This document shows, piece after piece, positions 22,233 to 31,761 of a stretch of 64,000 nucleotides of DNA. The notes under the pieces were generated by a model. It was not told where the DNA came from. It did no database searches and saw only the letters and a list, made by a program, of their open reading frames with translations. The stretch comes from Davidsoniella eucalypti. Taxonomy: Eukaryota > Ascomycota > Sordariomycetes > Microascales > Ceratocystidaceae. The stretch lies in NCBI GenBank assembly GCA_004009845.1, contig RMBW01000073.1, positions 62,001-126,000 of the forward strand, given 5' to 3'. A program made the position numbers and the translations under genes. Within the stretch, counting starts at the first letter, position 1, and every line of letters starts with the position of its first letter.

Positions 22233-25200
22233 TCAAGCCGAGTCCACCACACTATCATAATCATAGTCGGGGATACCTCTGATGTCCATATACGAATCAT
22301 CGCCGCTCCCCGCGCAAATAGTGTAGTATCCTGTGCCAGAGCCGATATCCGGGTTGATCGCAACCAAGTCTGCGCGGCCAGTGCCCAGCTGGTTTGAAAA
22401 GTACTCGTTGGCACCCTTAGTACCACCATACCACGCTGCCGACGAGGCGGTCCATGCCACACGATTACCAGAGTTCTTGCTACGCTCACTGTCTAAGACG
22501 ACACCGGTGTTTAGCCATAGCTTGGCATTTCCGGTGAACTTGTCGAGCCAGTACAGATCAGCCTTGCCGTCACCGTTCGCGTCGGCAAAGCGGAAGTTGG
22601 CACGGTCTAGGCTGAGGCTTCCGACTATTTGACCGATGCTTTCCTGGCCAGAGGCTTTGTTGAGCCAGGCGGTGGTGACGCCTTCGGGTGTCATGCATAG
22701 AATGTCCGCACGTCCATCACCGCTAGAATCCTGTTAGTAGAGGTCTTGAAGAAGGAGTAATGGAAAGATTTTGGAGCAAGACTTACTCAAGATCGGCAAA
22801 GTGGTTGCCGTTATCGAAATATCCAACACCCCATCCCTCAGTACAAGTGGTTTGGTTAACCTCAACTACGTCCCAAGTGAAGCTTCCGCTGGCTGATGTA
22901 TCAGAATACTTGTTCAGCCAGATCTTTAGCTGACCAGTGAACTTATCGACGGCAATAACATCGGCGAACCCATCACCATTCCAGTCTGCTAGATGCAGTG
23001 CTCTGCGGTCTTCGGTGGTGTCAAGAATCGGCACAGCATCGGAGTACGCCGAGTTCTGGAACAGCGTGACGTTACCGGCCGAGTTCTGGTTTTGTCTAAG
23101 GAGAACCTGGCCAGTGGGTGTGATCCATACGTAGTCATCGATGCCACGGTTACGCATATCGGCAAAGTAGGTACCGTCGCCGACCTGGAACTTGCCACCA
23201 GCGCCGCTGTTCTTGAAAGCTGCCACGGATAGCGTGCAGGCGTTGCTGGAATCACAATTGGCGAAGCGCACAAGAGCAGCGTCGGTTTGACCAGAGCCGA
23301 ATATGCGGCCGAACTGGACGGTCTGGCTAGTGTCACTGCCGGAGGTGTAGCCAGAGAGGGTAATGCTTCCGCTAGTGGCCAGCCACTTGGGAATCAAGCC
23401 CTTATTGGCGCTGCGTTGATTCGAGTATATAGAGATGGAGCCGTTGTTTGAGACGGTGACCCAATCTGAGCGATGACTGTATAATGCTGTTAGATGCGTA
23501 ATAGAAGCAGATACATAAAGCTTATAACTTACTCTCCGTTGACGTCTACAAAGCGCACCGAGTCAAGATCGGCCACGTTACCACCAAACACATTAGTTGT
23601 GTCGGATGAAAGCTCCTGGAAGAACGAGGGACTATCACCAGTGCCATGGTTTCTCCAGCATTGGCCAGTAGAGGCTGAGCTGTTCATGAGGCAGTAATCC
23701 AGACGACCATCGCCGTCAATATCGCCGAATCGAACACTAGAACGTTGGAAGCCTTCGATGCCAGCGTTCCAGAGTCCGATGCTCTTGAATGTGACAGGGT
23801 CACTGGCTGTGTTGACAGCGGCTTGTCTAAAAGCACATGTTAGTTGCTTATATTCAAAGTACACACATTGCCCCTTTGCTTGGCATCTGACATGTCAGTT
23901 TCTTGGCACGCGATGGGGTGTTCTTGGCATAATGACTTACACAGAACCGTTAGTAGCCACACATAGAAAATCGTCTAGGCCATCATTGTTCTAAAGCGAA
24001 CTCGGCAGTTAGTAGTCTGCACGCTAAGAGTTTAACTTCACCAATCAAAATAGACTTACAACGTCGCCGAAAAATATGCCTGAGCAGAGGGGAATCAGTT
24101 AGTCGATTTATCTCTAGTCATCGTTGTATCTGTATTCTAAGGGAGAACTTACCAGATTGTTCACAGTTAAAGGGCAGGTTAGCCAGAGAAACTGCGCTAT
24201 CAAATAAACCAGCGCCCTGATTCTGCAGGATCGATACTGAAGAGCCTTGAACAACGACGATATCATCGCGAGCCTCAAAGTCCGAGGTAACATTGCGCGC
24301 CACTAACGACGCAAACATGACCGAACTATCGCCTTGTACGGTTGTCGAAGGTAGCGTAGCACTGACACCATCGAACTGGGCCTTGAAAGCACCATCGCCT
24401 GAAATTCCCGTAGCCGTGCCGTTGATCACGGTGTTTCCACTGCGATCATCGGCCTGGGAAGCTCCAGCTACGGGCGCACAGGTGGCGTTCGCAGCGCTGT
24501 CGGAATACAGTACATCTGAGATGGCCGCCTTGATCCAGCCACGGCACTGGCCCTCATTGATGGCAGAGTACCAGACGCCAGCCATCTTCTTAAAGCCGGC
24601 CGGGACTGGGTGAGTGCCATCCCAGATATCGGACTCCAGAATGGTCTTATTATTAGACATCTCAGCCATTAAAATCGGCTTGCCTTCATCTGCGAGTTTT
24701 TTACCGAGCGCACGGTAGCCTGCGTTGATTGTATCGGTCTTGCCACCATCTTGCTTAGGCAGAAGAGTAGACAGTACAATCATGGTATCGGGAACGATGG
24801 TCCACAGATCACGCAGCATGTTTTCCATGCGCTCTGGTGCCTTGTCATATGGGAGCGAAGGGCTAGAAAACACAGCATCGTTGGTGCCCAGGTTGACCAG
24901 AATGACGTTGGGCTTATATATAGGCACAGTACGCTTGGCAACCGCGTGTACGTCGTTGACCTTCCAGCCAGGATGGCCTTCGTTATCCTACGAGTCCATG
25001 TTAGTGTCCATCTCGGCAATCTTGTATACAAAGTAGTAGATTTATATTACTAACCAGATCCGCCATATCTCCATAGTTGCGTACCGAGCCGACCATGTTG
25101 ACCTCCCAGCCATCGGTGCGTAGCCGATCTCTAAGGAACTTGCGATAGCCGTTGTGATGCGTGTCAGATACATGGGCTGGCTCGCCCTTGGTGATTGAAG

Positions 25201-25858
25201 CACCTAGTGGCATGATGCGTAAGACGGTGCTGTTTGAAGCCGTGGCGCACGCTTTGCTGTTGGAACTTGAGGCTGTCAAGTTATGGTGCTTAGCGCGGTT
25301 AGAGAGAATCAAGTCTACAGGAATAGCAATGATTCCAAGTAGAATGATGGAGGCCACAATGGCCGTGCGGACGAGATGCGCGGCCATAGCACGGCGCGCC
25401 GCAAAGACGGCCTGGCTAAGTACCTTGGGCATATGCATCTTGAGATAACGCAACGCAGCCTTGGCAGCAGGTAGACAGGAAAAGAGAGCCCTAGCAGCTG
25501 CGCGAACTGGTCGATCGAGACCGGCAAAGAAGCGCGGGCGAGCTACAAGCAGAAGAAGGAAGGCAAAGAGGGCAGAAATGAAAAAGACGGGAGAAACAAT
25601 ATGCAATAGAAATAGCGAAGTGGTCGTCACAAAGGCAAAAAGAACAAGCAGGGACGCCGGCGGTATTTGTGTTGAGGATACTAGAGAATAAGACGAGGAA
25701 GTGACAAGACGATGATGGGTATCATCACTGCTGGACGTGCAAGTCGCCGGTACTCTCACTTTCTCAATGCAGATTATGGGAGATGAAGAGCTATCTGTCT
25801 CCCCAGGCACGGCCTCTGTAGACGGGCATCTGGCGCCTCTTATACTCTTCGGAGCCAT
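22233..25858 (-). CDS. membrane-anchored SGNH/GDSL hydrolase (CE3-like) with FG-GAP/VCBS repeats
   Basis: Seven inferred exons: 25858-25055, 24987-24153, 24079-24060, 23990-23941, 23826-23533, 23476-22787 and 22722-22233; 1060 residues. Every intron restores a DxNxDG-type repeat when spliced. Residues 1-68 are polar; hydrophobic segments lie at about 69-88, 90-105 and 165-186, so the protein is probably anchored with its C-terminal bulk outside. The SGNH hydrolase follows: GASIT (Ser221), GDMAD (block II), GTND (302-305) and DGTH (Asp391, His394), a complete catalytic set close to carbohydrate esterase family 3. From about residue 480 there are seven or eight FG-GAP/VCBS repeats (DIDGDGRLDY, DWNGDGFADV, DLDGDGRADI, DANGDGKADL), which form a Ca-binding propeller. 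A role in deacetylating or de-esterifying wall or plant polysaccharide is inferred. Exons 3 and 4 are very small (20 and 50 bases). Confidence 0.9.
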
Positions 25859-28147
25859 GTCGTAGTTCGTGGGGTGAACTGCCGCGTGAACCAGTATAGA
25901 GAGCAATGTATCAAGAGAGCCGTGCTAGACAGGGATTTCAGAACACAAAGAATCAGAGGGTTGCAAGTGGTTTGTTGGTCGCTTGGTTTTGGCTTGCGGA
26001 TGCTGAGCCGGGAGCAGAGGAGGAGCAGGAACAATACTACACTAGAGATCGGGTCACTAGTCTCACAATCCGAGTAGCGGCGGAATATATACAAGGGCAG
26101 AAGATGGATAAGAAATATGACACAAGAGACAAGTAAACAAACGGGATAGCAGCGTCTGAGCACGATGATCGAGAAGGAGAAGCAAGAGGATCTGTTGCTG
26201 GCCGTGCTGGTTTTAAGAACAGAAAGAAGAAGGGTCAGATTGAAAAAGGAAACAGCCATGCTGAACGTAGCCGCATGAGAAGACTCCGTATCGCTCGCTT
26301 TGGTAGCGGTTCCTAACTCGGTTTGTTTCCATCGTTTCTTCGGAGCACTAGCACCTGTTAGGCTGTTTAAAGTGCGTTCTGGAACAGGACCCTGCCCCCC
26401 AAGTTGTAGCATGTATGTACATAAACCCACGGAGAACTCACACCAAGCTCTAGTGCATCAACAGCCCAATTCGAGATTATGCTGGTACAGGAACCGAAGC
26501 TTGTCGAGCTATTCTAGGTCAGTCCCGGCATCTATACTAACAGAACCTTTACTAACACGCCGACTTTGACTTTCGGTTGCTGATACATTGGAATTCGATT
26601 TTCCATACTCGATGCCTTGCTTAATCAGAAGACCATGCATGCTCTGTGTCTCTGTTTAGGGCTCGTGGGAGAAGCAGGGTGGCGCTAAAATCAAGGCTGA
26701 GCCAGTTTGGGTTTTCTTGGCCTATTAAGAGCCTAAACACTAAAAAGCTACAGCCCACGGCTGAAGAAGACCCCGGGATCTTGGAGTACTACTTCTAAGT
26801 ATAGTATACGGTACATATATGTACAAACGTAGCTCTTGCTGATATATGCCATGTATGCTTACAGATAAAAATCATTCCACAATAATAGCCAAATTCCTGC
26901 CATCACCGCTACTTGCTGGCCACTCAATATATTCATTGAAGCCGAGTTTTAGCTGCATAACCTAGCCACCGCCAGGATATGCAAAACTCACTGATATATT
27001 GGGTGATATTATGTCGCCGAACTTAGCTGGGTTTATCATAGCTAGTCAGCTAGACAACGAGACGATCGAAATTGATACCCCCTTCGGACAACATTCTGAC
27101 ATTGTTGCCCTGTTTCTTCGTTCACACATGTTCTTTTTTCTCAAGTGTGTTCAAGCTCGTAATCGCGTTGCTGACCAACTATGGCAGATGCAGATCGCCA
27201 ACTGACCAGTATCTTGAGCTTGCTTATACAACTACATGTGCGATTGTCCTGCATGGCCACAACGCATCTCTCTTCTCTCAGCAGTCACATACCCATCCGA
27301 TCTTGATGCATACATTCCTCAGAGGTCTGCAGTGCCATGTCATGCTTCTCTATGATCCTGTGATATCAAAAGTTCGCTCCTCTCGCTGTAGTTTAGGAGC
27401 ACTTCATGGTTGTTGACTAGAATATGTATGTAGTTTAGAGCAGGCACATAAAGATAAGCATATGGCCGCATGGCATGTCTTGGCGGTGGCGTCGTCAAGA
27501 CATTCCGTCAGGTTGATGGAAAAATCCGATTCACCGTACTGTCCTAGCCTCTTCTATTTGATCGAGTGGCCCTGGTTCTGTTATCCAGTATTGCCCTGTC
27601 ATGCCCATAGCAATGGATAGCATGGCTGCATGTCAGATTATAGCAGTGTGACTTGTCCGGTTATCCCAATCAAATGCTTGGCGTAGTGTTACTGTGTTCT
27701 CACGTTCGTACTATCCGAGTCCCTTTCTTTACTTTCAAAGTATGTACGTACAGATATACACTTTCTCCCAAGTCATATTAGAGTAGTCGGCTAAAATGTA
27801 GAGCGTCTACTCGAATATGCGCTTGCACATTATACCTGTAAGTTGGTGCTCCATTGAGATAAGGTTGATCGTCGCAGTTTGTTTCCATATTGATCTCTTT
27901 CTTAAGGGGAAACTTTTGGCACAAGCTCCATGTGACAGATCCCGAACAGCCAATGTTTACCCCCAAGCAAAACAATAACTCTCGAGCCCATTCTATGGAT
28001 CGTCGCACTTTGGTAGCTTCTGTTTCACACGCGAAACAAGGACTCAACAGCCGCGCCTTCGCCCTTCTCATTGAAGATCGATGAAGAGATTCACTCAAAC
28101 CGCATGCAATTCTAGTCTTCAGATTCCGTGGCTCACATTCCGGACAG

Positions 28148-28153
28148 CACGTG
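28148..28153. promoter_or_regulatory. CACGTG E-box upstream of the Mtp18 gene
   Basis: The core hexamer sits in GCACGTGAGC about 490 bases before the Mtp18 ATG. It may be bound by a Cbf1-like bHLH factor. Inferred from sequence only. Confidence 0.3.
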
Positions 28154-28175
28154 AGCTCTTTCGGCTTTGTCTATA

Positions 28176-28187
28176 GGTTAGGGTTAG
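28176..28187. repeat. interstitial telomere-like motif (TTAGGG)
   Basis: GGTTAGGGTTAG, two units of the common fungal telomere repeat, inside an intergenic region. It may be chance or a telobox-like regulatory site. Confidence 0.4.
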
Positions 28188-28639
28188 TGACTATGGATAC
28201 AATCGGACTAGGGTCTAATAGCTACGGAATGCTTGCGGATTCCAAAGCATCTGAATGAAAAGAATCACTCGGATTTTTCCTATGCTTGCAATAAGCCAGG
28301 ATCGTCCAGCTAAGTCCGGAAAGAAAATCTACGAATTCCGCCGGCAGTTCGATAGCAATGCGGGCCCAATTTTTACCGGTGTTAAAATCTCAAGAACCCG
28401 TTGCCTTTCTAACAATTGACTCGTCGATGTCATTTTCGCAGTGGAGAAGCCTTTAATTCCGAGCCCCAAAGCTTATCCTTTTTTGCCTTGTCAACTAAAT
28501 CCTCGAATTTCGCTATCTATTCGCTCTAGTTTTTTGCACTCCATTTTACACATTGAGGATTCTTTTTCGTTTCTGCTTCATACAATTGTTCTCGTTTGTC
28601 TTTAAATCTATTACAATAATATAATCAACAATCTTCAAT

Positions 28640-29605
28640 ATGTGGTGGCCCGGCAAGAAACAAGACAAGCCCTCTGAGGCTGTTTCTACGTCAAGCTCAG
28701 CTGTCGCCTCTTCTTCTTCTACTGCGCCAGCCTCTAATGCTCAGTTGCCACACGAGAAGCTTCCCGACAGCCTACAGAAGTTCATCAATGACACCAACAA
28801 GGAAGCTGCTTACGACAACGCCGTCGACGGATAGTAAGCGCATCTCACACCGTGCCATAGCATTCCTCGTCCATGGCTAACTCTCATTGTCAATTCTAGT
28901 GGCCCTGACTCGACCGAAAGCAATGTCAGATATGCTGCCTATCTTGCCCGTATAAGAACTGTTGTCTCCTCAGCCCACCGCTATGTGGCTTACACCAGCG
29001 ACATTGGCGAGTCCTTCCGCCCCGTCGTCAACCCCAGCATTGTGCGCGCCGCCTACGGTGTTTCCTGGGCCTATCTCATTGGCGATGTTAGCTTCGAGGG
29101 TTACAAGGCCTACTGGAGCAACCAGCGCACGCTGAACCCTAGCCTACAGCTGACCCCTAGTCAGCAAAAATGGACGGGACTACCCGAGCACAGCATCGGC
29201 CTGGAGGGCGATAGAAAGCTGGGAGCTGATGGCCAGGCCGCCGCCTTGGCTGCCGGTAAGGTTGTCCCGCTGGACGACTACCGCACTGTCATGGTGCAGC
29301 GCGCCATCTTCCAGAGTCTGGCGAGTATGGGCCTGCCCGCCTTCACCATCCACAGTGTGGTCAAGTACTCCAGCCAGGCTATGAAGAGCGTTAAGAACAA
29401 GGTGGTTCGTACCTGGGCCCCAATTGGCCTGGGCCTGTCTGTGGTCCCCTTCCTACCTACATTGTTCGACGAGCCTGTCGAGAATGCTGTGGAGTGGGCT
29501 TTCCACAAGGTCTTCCTGGGCTTTGGTGGTGATGCAGCTGTCCATGACTCTCCATCCACCGGCCGCGAGAAGCTTCTGAACAAGCCCAAGGAGAAGGAAC
29601 TATAG
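28640..29605 (+). CDS. mitochondrial fission process protein, Mtp18 family
   Basis: Exons 28640-28833 and 28900-29605 give 299 residues; the 66-base intron (GTAAGC...TTCTAG, branch GGCTAAC) splits a Tyr codon. After a Ser-rich N-terminus the family core is clear: RYVAYTSDIGESFRPVVNP, VRAAYGVSWAYLIGDVSFEGYKAY, MVQRAIFQSLASMGLPAFTIH and RTWAPIGLGLSVVPFLPTLFDEPVE. Mammalian MTP18/MTFP1 is an inner-membrane protein affecting mitochondrial division and inner-membrane integrity; fungal members are less studied. Three or four hydrophobic segments are visible. Codon use is C/G-biased at third positions, suggesting good expression. Confidence 0.92.
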
Positions 29606-30327
29606 ATTGTCTCATTACGGCCATGCATTGGCCGTCAAGAGAATGGCGTTCAAGCAGATAGAGAGTTCACTATAACATTTCATTGTGATTTGAATTCATT
29701 GTATATTAGAATATCTCAGTTATAACTACTTTCACTTTAGTTTTAAATCAAAAACCACTTTTGTTTTACATACTTGTAGCTACACTAATTGAATAGAATA
29801 TCAAGTTTTTCTCTTGGAAATGACGTAGGGAATTAGGGTTGTACTGACGAGGGTTAATATCACATAATTATCCAACTTTTGCGAGGCAATACTATTCAAT
29901 TGAGTATTCGACAGACAGTTTCTAAAGATTTATTATATTTTGGACTTGACTACATATCATAAATGAAACCTGATACTCGATGATTCACTGCCACGGACCG
30001 ATGCACTTTTTTGCTTGTTTCATATGGTAGTGTACCCAAGTCTTAAGTCGTGGCTTCAGTCAGCAAGCCATGACGAAGCCCGAGAACCTTCTGGAGCCTG
30101 CTAAATACCTCCCCTACTAGCTTGAGAACCTTAGCTCTCATTTTGCATGTGACAAATCCACGACTACTATTATCACCTAAGTCAACTCTGATTCGCAATC
30201 GACGACAGCCTTGTTGACAGCCTTGATGTATTTGTTATTATATTTTCTGAGTTCTTGATTGATAATACATAATGTGCCATACCCACCAACACGATATCCC
30301 TATATAAAAGCCGAACTCTCGCCCATC
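29606..30327. other. intergenic region upstream of the AN1 zinc-finger gene
   Basis: AT-rich 3' flank of the Mtp18 gene and leader of the next gene. Near its end is a TATATAAAAG stretch (30301-30310) that also contains the stop of a short upstream ORF. No gene is seen. Confidence 0.5.
30272..30307 (+). promoter_or_regulatory. possible short upstream ORF before the AN1 gene
   Basis: An ATG at 30272 opens an 11-residue frame (MCHTHQHDIPI) that ends 20 bases before the main ATG. It would matter only if transcription starts upstream of it, which the sequence does not show. Confidence 0.3.
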
Positions 30328-31284
30328 ATGGCTTCATCTGCGTCTGGAGGTGCCTCGAGCACCGACGAAACCTCCTACGTCACCATGAAAGATGCTAACG
30401 ATGCCTCGTTAATCGGCTCCCATTGCCAATTCGCCTACTGCAACCAACTGGACTTTCTTCCATTTCTATGCCAGAGCTGCCGCCACACCTACTGTCTCGA
30501 CCACCGGACTGAGATTGCGCACAAATGCACCCATGAAGGCGCCTGGGCGCGTCACAAAAGAGACGCTGCGCTAGCCAAGTCTAGCATTGGCGGGACGCAG
30601 ACTATACTGGACCGTGTTGCCTCGGAGCGGCCCTGTGCGTCGCCAACTTGCAAGACCGTCATCGGAACGGCGCTAGTGACCGGCGTCCATTGCAACACGT
30701 GTATGCGTGACTACTGCCTGGCGCATCGCCTGGGCGAAGATCATGACTGCAAGAACCTTGTGCCGTTGACCGGTACAGCAGCAATGCTGCGGTATCAGCA
30801 GAAGCAGGTGACAGAGAAAAATAACGCAATTTTGGAGAAGTTTAAGGCGTGGGTGGGCGAGAAGAAGGCTGCGGCCGGGAGAGTGCTGCCCAAGGCGAAG
30901 CCTAGTACAGCTTCACAACGAATTAAAGCGGTTAATGCGCTGAAGCGCACGGCCAAGGGCGACGACAAACTACCCGCAGAGAAGCGTATCTATGTCTACG
31001 TCGAGGCAGAGGCGGAAACTACGAAGTCTAAATTTCCCAAGGGCGCATTCTTCTACAGTAAGGACTGGGTAATTGGCCGTGTTCTGGATGCCGCAGCTAA
31101 GAGTCTGCAAATCGAGAACGTCAACAACCAGTCGTCAAACGAGCAGGACAAACTACGAGTGTTCCATGTCGAGGGTGGACGCCTTCTCGAGTTCAATGAG
31201 AAGGTCGGCGTGGCTTTGGCCAGCGGCAATACACTTGTGATGCTCCGGGGAGTTGGGCCACCGCCTGAACTGATCGATTTATAG
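30328..31284 (+). CDS. two-AN1 zinc-finger protein, Cuz1/ZFAND1-like
   Basis: A single exon of 318 residues. The frame extends further upstream but only from a TTG codon, so I use the ATG at 30328. Two complete AN1 zinc fingers are visible: C33, C38, C48, C51, C56, H59, H65, C67 and C103, C108, C122, C125, C130, H133, H139, C141. A helical basic segment follows (about 155-235). The last 80 residues (RIYVYVEAEAE ... FHVEGGRLLEFNEKVG) resemble a ubiquitin-like fold. This order matches Cuz1/ZFAND1, which binds Cdc48/p97 and the 26S proteasome under arsenite or proteotoxic stress. The related ZFAND2 type lacks the C-terminal UBL. Function is by family; the zinc ligands are seen directly. Confidence 0.88.
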   Translation: MASSASGGASSTDETSYVTMKDANDASLIGSHCQFAYCNQLDFLPFLCQSCRHTYCLDHRTEIAHKCTHEGAWARHKRDAALAKSSIGGTQTILDRVASERPCASPTCKTVIGTALVTGVHCNTCMRDYCLAHRLGEDHDCKNLVPLTGTAAMLRYQQKQVTEKNNAILEKFKAWVGEKKAAAGRVLPKAKPSTASQRIKAVNALKRTAKGDDKLPAEKRIYVYVEAEAETTKSKFPKGAFFYSKDWVIGRVLDAAAKSLQIENVNNQSSNEQDKLRVFHVEGGRLLEFNEKVGVALASGNTLVMLRGVGPPPELIDL

Positions 31285-31637
31285 GGGGCACTTTGTCTCC
31301 CACCCTATGTATACATATAGCATTTATCAGTCTTTTTCTGAATGTTTACTCATCATCGTTAAATTGTTGATACTATTATCCCTGTTTGAGTTAGGTATGC
31401 CGTCATAATTATCTCCCTGTTCCCGTGTTTACTGTTCGCTTTTCAGGCAGCTAGTGCTGAAAGCAGCTAAAACACACATCACGTGACTTCGCGCCACGCT
31501 CTTGTCGACTACCCAGTTTGAGCGTTTGTATTGCATTATGTAGGCGATATCTTGAACGAGATTCTTTTATTTTATTTTATTTCATTTTCTTTCTTTATTA
31601 CATTGAACTGAGTTACATATACAATGAAGCAAAAAAA
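31285..31637 (+). promoter_or_regulatory. Rad4 promoter/leader with CACGTG box and upstream ATGs
   Basis: This 350-base gap holds a CACGTG core (31480-31485) in TCACGTGAC, about 155 bases before the Rad4 ATG. It also holds a start-stop pair (ATG TAG at 31538) and an ATG at 31624 that opens a frame overlapping the main start. No coding region of its own is seen. Confidence 0.45.
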
Positions 31638-31761
31638 ATGCCTCCCAAAGTCCCGAGAAAACGACCTTGCGAGGATGAAACGACTCCCGCCAAAAAAGAA
31701 AAACCTACGGCCAGAACTGCAGCATCAAGGCGCCGCAAAGCTACGCTCTATGATAGCTTAG
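31624..31761 (+). promoter_or_regulatory. out-of-frame upstream ORF overlapping the Rad4 start
   Basis: The ATG in ACAATGAAG at 31624 opens a 45-codon frame that runs across the Rad4 ATG at 31638 in another frame and stops at 31759-31761. Its context (A at -3) is as good as the main start. If included in the mRNA it would force leaky scanning. Confidence 0.4.

Larger units (their letters stand above)
25859..28639. other. divergent intergenic region, no gene seen
   Basis: It lies between the 5' ends of the SGNH gene and the Mtp18 gene. A 196-codon minus-strand open frame (26430-25843) overlaps the SGNH leader but is low in complexity and unlike any family. It contains a CACGTG box (28148-28153) and a telomere-like TTAGGG pair (28176-28187). 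The last 200 bases before Mtp18 are CT-rich. Confidence 0.5.

Noticed and set aside
25840..26430. 196-codon minus-strand open frame upstream of the SGNH gene
   Set aside because: It overlaps the start of the SGNH exon in another frame, is Leu/Ser-rich because of the CT-rich leader, and shows no domain.
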